Below are positions 15,707-23,705 of a stretch of 31,748 nt of DNA, piece after piece. Made by a program: the position numbers and the translations under genes. Where the stretch lies: positions 1 through 31,748 of the forward strand of contig JAETOP010000038.1 in NCBI GenBank assembly GCA_021771675.1. Direction: 5' to 3'. The DNA is from Oscillospiraceae bacterium. GTDB taxonomy: Bacteria; Bacillota_A; Clostridia; Oscillospirales; Oscillospiraceae. The notes under the pieces are model-generated. The model made no database searches and was not told where the DNA came from. It saw only the letters and a list, made by a program, of their open reading frames with translations. Position 1 is the stretch's first letter, and each line of letters opens with the position of its first letter.

Positions 15707-17481
15707 AAAAGGCAAAACCTTTAGAAGTCGCACTTATGGCGGTACTCTCGCTGGCAGCCGCTTACCTCCTGAACCGCTTTTGGGCGGTTCTGGAGGGGCT
15801 GCCAGCGGGCAACCCCATAGAGCGGTTGCTGGATGCTGTGGATGCTATCATACCATCCATAGGAGCTGCTCCGTTGTCCATTGGAGTATCAAAAGCATCC
15901 CTACTGGCCGGGGCGTGCGGATTTGGTATGGTATGGCTTATGTATCTGTACCGTCTTGCGGCCCCGAAGCGAATGTATGGGATTGAGCACGGATCGGCCG
16001 AGTGGGGCAGCCGAAGGGACAGCGCACCACTTAGGAGCAAAGATCCTGACCAAAATATTGTCCTGTCGGCCACTGAGCAGATCAGTATGGGACAGGCCAA
16101 AAACTATGAGCATGACCGCAATAAAAATGTAATTGTTGTCGGTGGCAGCGGTTCGGGAAAAACGGTGTTGGTCAAAGAAAACCTGATGCAGCTTCACAGC
16201 AGCTATGTGATAACTGATCCAAAGGGTACCCTGCTCCCTCAAACCGGCTACCTTTTCACGAAAAATGGATGGAAAGTGCGCAATTTTAACACTATCAATT
16301 TTAAAAAATCGCTGCACTATAATCCACTGGCCTACATCCATTCAGAGAAGGACATCCTGAAAGTAGTAAATGTCCTTATCAAGAACACAAATGGCGATGC
16401 ATCCCCGCAGAAAGATCCATTTTGGGAACAAGGGGAACGGCTGCTCTATACAGCACTAATCGCCTATCTGATGAAAGAGGCCAGGCCCTCAGAACGGAAT
16501 ATCCCATCCCTCATAGACCTTTTAGAGCATTGCCAGGTGCGCGAGGACATTCCAAACTACAAAAGCCCAGTTGATATTTTGATGGATGACTTGGCCCAAC
16601 GGGAGCCGGACTGCCTGGCTGTGCGCCAGTATCGAAAATTTAAGGTTGGGGCTGGGAAAACCATGGCATCTATACTGATATCCTGTGCAGCCCGCCTGGC
16701 CCCCTTTGACATTGAAGAGCTCAGAGAACTCATGAGCTACGATGAACTGGAGCTGGATTCCATTGGCGACCACCGAACAGCCCTGTTCATCACCATGTCT
16801 GATACGGACACAACCTTTTCTTTTCTGATCGCCATGCTCATGTACCAGTTGTTCAACCTACTTACCGAGAAGGCCGATGACGAGTACCATGGCCGTCTCC
16901 CAATCCATGTCCGGTGTATTTTAGACGAGTTTGCCAACATCGGTAAAATTCCTGATTTTCATGTCCTGATCTCGACAATCCGAAGCCGAGAGATCTCCAC
17001 AACGATTATGTTGCAATCGCTGGCCCAGCTCAATGCCGTGTATAAGGATCATGCCGATACCATTCAAGACTGCTGTGATTCTATGGTTTTCCTTGGAGGG
17101 AAATCCACCAAGACCACAAAACAGATTGCTGAAATGATGGGCAAAACCACTATTACGGGACGTGACGCCAGCGAGAGCAAGGGGCAGAGTGGCAGTTATT
17201 CGGTGCAGGACAGGGGGCTGGGCCGAGATCTTCTTGACCCAGCAGAGGTTGGGAGGATTGGACGGACAGAGTGCCTTGTAATTATCGTCGGGCTTCCCCC
17301 TTTCCGCAGTAGGAAAGTCAACAATAAACGGCACAAGAGGTATCGGTACATTTCAGACAGTGGAAAAGTTCCGCTATTTGATATTACCCAGGCAACAACC
17401 CTTTCTGACCAGCATTTCTTCGACACTGTATCCAGTGTTGAAGAGGTAGAGCTCGACCTATCGGAGCTCAATTCACTTTGA
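15703..17481 (+). CDS. pcfC: VirD4/TraG-type conjugative coupling ATPase (PcfC-like)
   Basis: This 592-residue protein is the coupling ATPase that docks the DNA-relaxase complex to the transfer channel. Two N-terminal membrane segments are visible (about 7-25 and 65-87), then the cytoplasmic motor with Walker A GGSGSGKT at 147-154 and a Walker B-like CILDEFANIG with D408-E409. The TDPKG motif after Walker A and the IRSREISTTIMLQSLAQL stretch are typical of VirD4/TraG. Length matches the Firmicutes members. It overlaps pcfB by 4 nt, and the pcfB-pcfC pairing supports both calls. The next ORF starts 22 nt downstream. Confidence 0.95.
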   Translation: MKKAKPLEVALMAVLSLAAAYLLNRFWAVLEGLPAGNPIERLLDAVDAIIPSIGAAPLSIGVSKASLLAGACGFGMVWLMYLYRLAAPKRMYGIEHGSAEWGSRRDSAPLRSKDPDQNIVLSATEQISMGQAKNYEHDRNKNVIVVGGSGSGKTVLVKENLMQLHSSYVITDPKGTLLPQTGYLFTKNGWKVRNFNTINFKKSLHYNPLAYIHSEKDILKVVNVLIKNTNGDASPQKDPFWEQGERLLYTALIAYLMKEARPSERNIPSLIDLLEHCQVREDIPNYKSPVDILMDDLAQREPDCLAVRQYRKFKVGAGKTMASILISCAARLAPFDIEELRELMSYDELELDSIGDHRTALFITMSDTDTTFSFLIAMLMYQLFNLLTEKADDEYHGRLPIHVRCILDEFANIGKIPDFHVLISTIRSREISTTIMLQSLAQLNAVYKDHADTIQDCCDSMVFLGGKSTKTTKQIAEMMGKTTITGRDASESKGQSGSYSVQDRGLGRDLLDPAEVGRIGRTECLVIIVGLPPFRSRKVNNKRHKRYRYISDSGKVPLFDITQATTLSDQHFFDTVSSVEEVELDLSELNSL

Positions 17482-17503
17482 CACTTTGAATAGGAGAAAA
17501 CAA

Positions 17504-17710
17504 ATGGATCTCTTGAATGATGTGCTAGACCTTATCCAGAAATTCGTGATTATCGGCGGCGGCGTCCTGTTGGTTTTTGGGCTTGTAAACCTGGGCACAA
17601 GCCTCAGTGACCACAATGGCCCTGGTATCTCCTCTGCAATCTGGAAAATTATCGGCGGCGGTGTCATAATCGCAGGCGCGGTGCTCTTTGGCCAAGTCGT
17701 CGGCTCGTAG
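17504..17710 (+). CDS. Maff2-like small membrane protein, possible pilin-like T4SS subunit
   Basis: The 68-residue product has two glycine-rich hydrophobic segments (about 12-31, FVIIGGGVLLVFGLVNLG; and 48-66, IIGGGVIIAGAVLFGQVV) joined by a polar loop with Asn-Gly-Pro. This is the layout of Maff2-family proteins, which sit before the VirB6-like gene in many Clostridial ICEs, and it resembles VirB2 pilins. ATG 17504 is used because AGGAG (17492-17496) lies 7 nt upstream; a TTG at 17486 is in frame but before that site. A hairpin follows the gene, which could favour its expression over downstream genes. Confidence 0.8.
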   Translation: MDLLNDVLDLIQKFVIIGGGVLLVFGLVNLGTSLSDHNGPGISSAIWKIIGGGVIIAGAVLFGQVVGS

Positions 17711-17718
17711 TTTTACCG

Positions 17719-17740
17719 AGGGGCGGCTGCGGCCGCCCCT
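17719..17740 (+). promoter_or_regulatory. Intercistronic hairpin after the Maff2-like gene
   Basis: Nine consecutive pairs (17719-17727 with 17732-17740) close a TGCG loop. No T run follows, so it is more likely an mRNA-stabilising or partial termination element. A stoichiometric excess of a pilin-like subunit would fit, but this is inference. Confidence 0.55.
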
Positions 17741-17760
17741 GCCCATATTAAGGAGTTCTT

Positions 17761-18579
17761 ATGTTCAAGAATTTACTGATTGACTGGGTGACCGAGCTAA
17801 ACGAGAAGATAGCTACCGCCGGAGACAGCGGCTATCTGACCATAAGCCTTTCAGCTTTTAACCCAACGTTATATGCCTATATCAAGACGATCATGAGCAC
17901 AGTTGTGATGCCCGTCGCCTATGTTATCCTCGCGCTGTTTTGTTTACTGGAGCTTTACCGTTGCAGCGTCCAGGCAGATGGGGCCGCCAGTGGCACGACC
18001 TTTTCTTTGGAGATTGTCGGGAAAGCTATGCTGCACATGATCTTGGCCAAGATTGCTGTGGACAGCACACAGATCATCATGGAGGCGGTCTACCAGGTCA
18101 GCCAGCACATTACACTCGGTATCAGCAGCATCGTTTCCAGCGGTAGTGTTTCCAGCGGCTTGGATCTGCCCGCAGTTATTGATGAAATAAATGGGATGGG
18201 AACAGGCGAGCAGATCGGTATGCTGATAGAACTGGTGATTGTCAAATTCGGCGTACTTATCATTCTCGGGATTGTCAATGTAATCTGCATTGGCCGCTTT
18301 ATTGAAATCTATGTGATGATCGCAATCGCCCCCATCCCAATCGCCACATTACCATCGCAAGAGCTGAGCAGCATTGGTAAGAATTTTTTCAAATCCTTTG
18401 CAGCGGTGTGCGTCCAGGGCATCTTGATTTACCTGGTGGTTTCCTTTTTCCCTGTTCTGATAAGCAACGATATCCTGGGGGACTCAAGTGTTTTTGGGAT
18501 GCTGCTCTATTCCCTTGTTTTGGGCGTCAGCGTGCTCAGTTGCGGCCGCTGGGCGAAGTCCATCTGTAATGCCTTTTAG
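17761..18579 (+). CDS. VirB6/TrbL-like conjugal transfer membrane protein
   Basis: A 272-residue polytopic membrane protein with about five to six membrane segments: near residues 42-62, 82-100, 110-130, 160-185, 188-205, 220-238 and 248-262 in part. The GRFIEIYVMIAIAPIPIATLP stretch, with its Pro-rich turn, is the conserved core of VirB6-like channel proteins in Clostridial ICEs. It forms the inner-membrane channel of the type IV secretion system. It has a good AAGGAG site at 17750-17755 and sits between the Maff2-like and PrgI genes, as in related elements. Confidence 0.85.
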   Translation: MFKNLLIDWVTELNEKIATAGDSGYLTISLSAFNPTLYAYIKTIMSTVVMPVAYVILALFCLLELYRCSVQADGAASGTTFSLEIVGKAMLHMILAKIAVDSTQIIMEAVYQVSQHITLGISSIVSSGSVSSGLDLPAVIDEINGMGTGEQIGMLIELVIVKFGVLIILGIVNVICIGRFIEIYVMIAIAPIPIATLPSQELSSIGKNFFKSFAAVCVQGILIYLVVSFFPVLISNDILGDSSVFGMLLYSLVLGVSVLSCGRWAKSICNAF

Positions 18580-18597
18580 CCTGGAGGTGAGAAATAA

Positions 18598-19143
18598 GTG
18601 ATCAGCGTATCTGTTCCAAAGGAAATTAGTGATTACAAAGAGAAGGTCATATTTGGGCTTTCTCTCCGCCAACTGGTATGCGGGGTAATCGCTGTTGGCC
18701 TGGCGGTTGCAACTGGGCTTTTGCTTGTTCAAGTGCTGGGATTATCCATAGATATCGCAGGCTATATCATCATGGTCGAAGTAGTCCCGCTGATGGCGCT
18801 GGGCTTTGTACGGCCAAGGGGGCGGCCATTTGAGGAATTTGCGCGGCTGTATTTGGACTCCAAATTGGGCCGGCACAAATTTTCCTATCAAACTGAGAGC
18901 CTGATTGATTTGACCCTTATTCCAGAAAGGAGTTCTCACGGTGATTTCAATATTTCAAAAGGGCAAAGGGGGGGCGGGCCACGGGGCCGCTATGGGAAGC
19001 GCACAAAGGGAGGCGAAGCCCTCTACCTTTACCAGAAAACAGCATCGAAGCAGAAAAGAAAACGCCAAAGCGCACGACGCCAAATTAAAGCAGCTCTTAA
19101 AGAATGCCGGGCCGCACGACGCCAGGCCAAGAGACACATTTAA
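18598..19143 (+). CDS. PrgI-family (VirB3-like) T4SS protein with an unusual overlapping basic tail
   Basis: The GTG start at 18598 follows GGAGGTGAG. Residues 1-114 match PrgI: VPKEISDYKEKVIFGLSLRQL, two membrane segments (about 28-47 and 52-68), then the F-V-R-P-R-G-R-P-F-E-E-F-A motif. PrgI/VirB3-like proteins assist the VirB4 ATPase at the membrane. The frame remains open for 67 more residues that entirely overlap the VirB4 gene in another frame, ending TAA at 19141-19143. This tail is very rich in Lys/Arg/Gln. PrgI homologues usually end near where the overlap begins, so the tail is either an overprinted extension or a readthrough without function. Confidence 0.85.
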   Translation: MISVSVPKEISDYKEKVIFGLSLRQLVCGVIAVGLAVATGLLLVQVLGLSIDIAGYIIMVEVVPLMALGFVRPRGRPFEEFARLYLDSKLGRHKFSYQTESLIDLTLIPERSSHGDFNISKGQRGGGPRGRYGKRTKGGEALYLYQKTASKQKRKRQSARRQIKAALKECRAARRQAKRHI

Positions 19144-21487
19144 ACGGGCCACTTCACCTAAATCAGCCCAAGATGTGATCTCCTATTGGCGCATGGTGGA
19201 AGACGGAATATGTGAAATCGAGCCAGGTCTTTTCAGCCGAACAATCCGTTTTTCTGATATCAACTATCAAACTGCCCGGCGGGATGACCAAATAGATATA
19301 TTTTCCCGGTATTGCGAATTTTTGAATTGGCTCTCTTCCTCCATACATCTACAGATAAATCTAATCAACCGCCGCATTGATAAGGACTCCTTCAAGGAGC
19401 AGATGTTTTTAAAATACCAAGGGGAGCGGCTTGACGAATACCGGAAAGAAATCAATACCATGCTGTCGGAAAAGGCCCTGGAGGGCCAGAACTCAATATT
19501 GAGAGAAAAATACATGACCGTAACCACCGCCGCCAGCAGCTATGAAACTTCTATCCCGGCGCTGGCCCGCCTGGAGACGGATATCCTAGGGCATTTAAAG
19601 TCACTCGGCTGTGATGCCGGCACGCTTTCCGGTGCAGAGCGCCTGGAGCTGCTGCATGAAACCTTCCGGCCGGACGACCGCTTTACCTTCAGCTACAGTG
19701 ACTTACTGGGCTCTGGCTTGACCACAAAATCCTTTATAGCACCGTCCTATTTTGAATTCCCAGACAACAAGCCGTATTTTCAATTTGGAGACTATTATGG
19801 TCAAGTCGTGTTCCTGCGTGACTACCCAACAGAGCAGTCGGATCAATTTGTCACCAAACTCACAGATCTCCCAATCGACATGAATGTTTCCGTCCATATT
19901 ACAAACGTAGACCAGGGGCAGGCGCTAGAGTATGTGCGCCGGCAGATTGCCTTCATGGAAATGGAGGCCACGGAAAAGCAGAGCGCCGCCAATCAGGGCG
20001 GGCGCAATCCCGAACTTGCATTGCCGATGGAAACCAGGCGCAGCTACGAGGAGGCCGTTAAGCTCCTGGCTCAGTTGGAAGAGCAGAACCAAAAAATGTT
20101 CAAGGTAAATGTCCTGGTATTCACCTATGCTGAAGACCTGGATACACTTCAGGACAATATTTCGCAGATTATGGCCGTGGCCCGGGAGCAGAACATGAAA
20201 TTCGATGTACTGCGGATGGAGCAGCGAAAGGCACTCAACAGTGTGTTACCGCTCGGGAAAAACTGGCTATCCATTGAGCGCACCTTAACGACATCCTCTA
20301 CAGCGATTTTTGTGCCATTTACAACCCAGGAGCTATATCAACCAGGAGGCATCTACTACGGCCTAAATGCAATGTCCCACAATTTGATCTTTTTCAATCG
20401 GCTCTCGATGGATGTAGGCAGCGGCATGATATTAGGCACACCTGGCAGCGGCAAATCCATGGGCGCAAAAGGTGAGATCAGCAATGTACTACTTCGAGAT
20501 CCAAACAGCGAGGTTATTGTGCTTGACCCGGAGCGCGAATACGCCCCTTTGGCTGACGGCTTTGACGGTGAGGTTATCCGTATTGGAGGCGGGAGTAAGA
20601 GCTGCATCAATCCCATGGACATCAATATGGACTACTCCGATGACGAACAACCATTGGCCCTAAAGTCTGAACTCGTTTTAACCCTCTGTGAATTGTTGAT
20701 CGGCGGGAAGTATGGCCTGTCAGGTGGGCAACGGTCTTTGATCGGCCGTGCCTGTTCGATCTGCTACCGGAAATATTTTCAGCACCCATGCCCTGAAAAT
20801 ATCCCGACTTTGAGAGACTTCTATGAGGTCTTGAAAAAGCAGCCTGAACCGGACGCAGCCAATATTGTACTGGAGCTGGAGATCTATATTGAGGGTAATC
20901 TATCTATCTTTGCAGACCATACAAATGTTGATACCAATAAGCGTTTTCTGGTTTACGACATCAGAGACTTGGGCAAACAGCTCCGCACTTTTGGGATGGT
21001 TGTGGTAATGGATCAAATCTGGAACCGGATAACCCGCAACCGAGCTATTGGGCGTCACACCTGGTTATACATCGACGAAATGCAGCTTCTCTTCTCGAAT
21101 GAGTTCTCAGCAAACTACTTTTTTGAACTCTGGAGCCGGAGCCGGAAGTGGGGAGCAATCCCGACTGGAATTACTCAAAACGTGGAAACCCTTCTGCTCT
21201 CTGACCTTGCACGCCGGATGTTAAGTAACAGCCGCTTTATCCTGATGTTCAACCAAGCGACAAGCGACCGGGTGGAGCTGGCAAACCTCTTAAATATCAG
21301 CAATCGGCAATTAGACTATGTGACAAATGCAGATTCTGGCCAAGGGCTACTTTTTGCCGGGAAAAGCATTGTACCTTTTATCAACAATGTACCTAAGAAC
21401 ACCAAGCTATACCAGATGATGACCACCAAGTTGGAAGAGGTCACCCCGAGCAGCGGAAGAGGTGAAAACGGCAGCTCCGAGGGATAG
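18941..21487 (+). CDS. VirB4/TraE-type T4SS ATPase
   Basis: This 848-residue protein is the conserved ATPase of conjugative type IV secretion systems, powering pilus/channel assembly. Walker A is GTPGSGKS at 499-506, and Walker B is WLYIDEMQLLF with D712-E713. Other VirB4 signatures are VIVLDPEREYAPL and the A-T-S-D-R-V-E-L-A-N-L-L region. The GTG start at 18941 follows GGAG (18927-18930) at 10 nt, so the 203-nt overlap with PrgI is supported by its own ribosome binding site. The N-terminal 70 residues are strongly basic and lack the usual VirB4 start, which may be a consequence of the overlap. The core fold appears from about residue 75. Confidence 0.95.
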   Translation: MISIFQKGKGGAGHGAAMGSAQREAKPSTFTRKQHRSRKENAKAHDAKLKQLLKNAGPHDARPRDTFKRATSPKSAQDVISYWRMVEDGICEIEPGLFSRTIRFSDINYQTARRDDQIDIFSRYCEFLNWLSSSIHLQINLINRRIDKDSFKEQMFLKYQGERLDEYRKEINTMLSEKALEGQNSILREKYMTVTTAASSYETSIPALARLETDILGHLKSLGCDAGTLSGAERLELLHETFRPDDRFTFSYSDLLGSGLTTKSFIAPSYFEFPDNKPYFQFGDYYGQVVFLRDYPTEQSDQFVTKLTDLPIDMNVSVHITNVDQGQALEYVRRQIAFMEMEATEKQSAANQGGRNPELALPMETRRSYEEAVKLLAQLEEQNQKMFKVNVLVFTYAEDLDTLQDNISQIMAVAREQNMKFDVLRMEQRKALNSVLPLGKNWLSIERTLTTSSTAIFVPFTTQELYQPGGIYYGLNAMSHNLIFFNRLSMDVGSGMILGTPGSGKSMGAKGEISNVLLRDPNSEVIVLDPEREYAPLADGFDGEVIRIGGGSKSCINPMDINMDYSDDEQPLALKSELVLTLCELLIGGKYGLSGGQRSLIGRACSICYRKYFQHPCPENIPTLRDFYEVLKKQPEPDAANIVLELEIYIEGNLSIFADHTNVDTNKRFLVYDIRDLGKQLRTFGMVVVMDQIWNRITRNRAIGRHTWLYIDEMQLLFSNEFSANYFFELWSRSRKWGAIPTGITQNVETLLLSDLARRMLSNSRFILMFNQATSDRVELANLLNISNRQLDYVTNADSGQGLLFAGKSIVPFINNVPKNTKLYQMMTTKLEEVTPSSGRGENGSSEG

Positions 21488-21535
21488 CCACTATCCTCCA
21501 GCCTTTTTCCAAGCTCCGTGCAGAGGATTTTAACA

Positions 21536-23683
21536 ATGAGTAAAAAGCAAAAAGACCAGCCTTTCCGTGCATCTGAGAATACCAGCTCCTCATTGATTCT
21601 GGAAGAGCACCGGCCTTTATCGGAGGGTACCATACACGAGGATCTGGAAACCAGCATCCGAAAAAGCATCCATAAAAGCGCCGTGCTCAGTGGCGACGAT
21701 GCCCCCGAGCACGATACCAGGGCCACGCAAGGGCCGGCAAAGTCGTCTGTTCGCCCACCTTCAGAAGTGGTTGACCGCAGCCATACAAAACCTGTCAGGT
21801 CTTCAATACTACGAGATAGCAGGCCAAAGCCAGGTGCTGAATCTTCTTTACCTCGCAAGCAGAGCGCCGCACCGCATAAGGCGCCTGCATCTGATGGATC
21901 TTTAGGCGAAGAACGGCTGCTCACCGGGGCCGCCAGCGGCGCGGTACTAAAGGGCTCCCATGGAGTCACTATCAAAACCCCCGAAAAGGGACGGGAGCGA
22001 ATTAAGTCCGCCATATCGCCTGAACCTACCCTGGCCTCTTGGGGGGTGCATATTGGCCAAGACAGTGATCCCACGCCAGAGAACGACCCAAGCCCTCCTC
22101 TGTCACCTGCGTCTGAGGCTGCGGCATACGCAGAAAAGGCGTTCACACCCCATAGCAGGCGGGGCCCGCTCTCGGCCCTAGGCCGGGCGGTCCCCCAGTC
22201 TATCAATACCAATGCAGCCCGCTCCAGTGATTCCAGTGAACGGGCCGCCGGCATCGGCATCAAATATGGGTATCGGGCCAGCAGATATGCGGTACTCGGC
22301 GGCACGAGAGCCGTTAAGGGCACATATCAAACCGCCAAGTACCACCACACTCTAAAAAGGGACATAGCCTCTGGAGCACTCAGCGTTTCAGAGGCACAGT
22401 CTGTTTTCTGGCACCAGGTCAAGAAAAATGCTGGCGGTGTTCTACATGGCGTCGGTTGGGCTGTAAAGGATAGTATCTCCTATGATGTCGAGGATTTCTA
22501 TGGCAGTGACGATCTTGGTGTGCAGGCCATAACCAAGCCGAAGAACGTGATTATCGGAACCAAGCGCACGCTCACAGGAACCAAGGCCGCAGCCAGCACC
22601 TTGACCAAGGGGGCCAAGACTAGCGGACGGGTTATTGCTTCTGCTGCCCGGACGGGCCGCCGCGTCGTTCAGGTTGTTTCAGGCATGGCCAAAACGGCTT
22701 CTGTTGCAGCCAAGGCGGGTATTGGGGCAATAGCAGCCATAAGCCCTTATGTCCTGGTGATTCTCCTCGCCCTGATCATCGTAGTCTGTATTTTTTCAAT
22801 TTTCTCTATTAAAAGCGACGATTGGGAACTCACACAAACCTACCTGTATATCACAGAGCTCGACGCCACCATGGAGCATGACATCATCCAAAATTCTAAG
22901 CGGAGCGGCGTGGATTCTTTTGCCTACTATCTCAACGGGGCCCCAGTATCTTTAGAGCAAATGGAGGTGTTCACCGATGCCGACTTGCTGCTTGCATATC
23001 TGGATTGCAAATATGACGACTATACTTTTTCCGATGTCCGGTCAGAAATTGATTCACTCCATGATGCCCTGCACTCGCTCCGCCTGGAGGAGTATACCAC
23101 AAGCAGCACAACTACCGATAGTGAAGGTAACGAGGTGACGACCCATACCACCCATTTAGATCAATACCTGACCACCGAACCAACCCTAGAATACATCACA
23201 GATCACAAGGATACTCTGTTATCTGCTGATCAAGTGGAACGGCTTGAAGCGTTAGGGGAGGTTGGTATCTACACCATGCGACAGGAGCTTGCATCCCCCT
23301 TTGTTGGGATTGATTGGAGCTCTGGTCTAACAAGCCGGTTTGGCTGGAGAATCCATCCGATTAGTGGAGATCTCTCCTGCCACTATGCACTCGATATTGC
23401 CATGCCGGGCGGCACGCCTATCAACGCCTGCATGAGCGGCACCGCAGTTGTGCCAGGCTACCATGAAAGCTACGGAAATTATGTCAAAATTATGGGCAAC
23501 AACGGTACCTATACCCTTTATGCGCATATGTCCAGCATAGCTATTTCAGATGGTCAAGACGTAGAAATCGGAGACGTAATCGGGTATGTGGGTACCACTG
23601 GCAGCTCCACCGGAAATCATTTGCATATCGAGTATTTCAAAGATGGCCACCGCTTAAACCCCCTATTCTATCTGGAACCGTGA
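21536..23683 (+). CDS. Membrane-anchored M23 peptidoglycan hydrolase of the conjugation module
   Basis: The 715-residue protein has a long Ser/Pro/Lys-rich N-terminal part (1-395), one membrane segment (about 400-426), an extracytoplasmic spacer with a coiled-coil-like region (430-580), and a C-terminal LytM/M23 metallopeptidase domain (about 585-715). Zinc and catalytic residues are visible: H616-x3-D620 (HYALD), H664 (YAHMSS) and H695-x-H697 (HLHIE). It would open the cell wall for the transfer channel, the role that NlpC/P60 or lysozyme-type proteins play in Tn916-like elements. ATG 21536 follows AGAGGA; the in-frame GTG at 21518 has no site. A ~395-residue cytoplasmic extension is longer than the hydrolase needs and may dock to other channel parts. 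Confidence 0.88.
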   Translation: MSKKQKDQPFRASENTSSSLILEEHRPLSEGTIHEDLETSIRKSIHKSAVLSGDDAPEHDTRATQGPAKSSVRPPSEVVDRSHTKPVRSSILRDSRPKPGAESSLPRKQSAAPHKAPASDGSLGEERLLTGAASGAVLKGSHGVTIKTPEKGRERIKSAISPEPTLASWGVHIGQDSDPTPENDPSPPLSPASEAAAYAEKAFTPHSRRGPLSALGRAVPQSINTNAARSSDSSERAAGIGIKYGYRASRYAVLGGTRAVKGTYQTAKYHHTLKRDIASGALSVSEAQSVFWHQVKKNAGGVLHGVGWAVKDSISYDVEDFYGSDDLGVQAITKPKNVIIGTKRTLTGTKAAASTLTKGAKTSGRVIASAARTGRRVVQVVSGMAKTASVAAKAGIGAIAAISPYVLVILLALIIVVCIFSIFSIKSDDWELTQTYLYITELDATMEHDIIQNSKRSGVDSFAYYLNGAPVSLEQMEVFTDADLLLAYLDCKYDDYTFSDVRSEIDSLHDALHSLRLEEYTTSSTTTDSEGNEVTTHTTHLDQYLTTEPTLEYITDHKDTLLSADQVERLEALGEVGIYTMRQELASPFVGIDWSSGLTSRFGWRIHPISGDLSCHYALDIAMPGGTPINACMSGTAVVPGYHESYGNYVKIMGNNGTYTLYAHMSSIAISDGQDVEIGDVIGYVGTTGSSTGNHLHIEYFKDGHRLNPLFYLEP

Positions 23684-23705
23684 CATTCCAGCAGGAGGAC
23701 GATAT

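Noticed and set aside
21316..22323. A 335-codon minus-strand frame opposite the VirB4/M23 junction
   Set aside because: It is antisense to two well-supported genes and has no recognisable domain.
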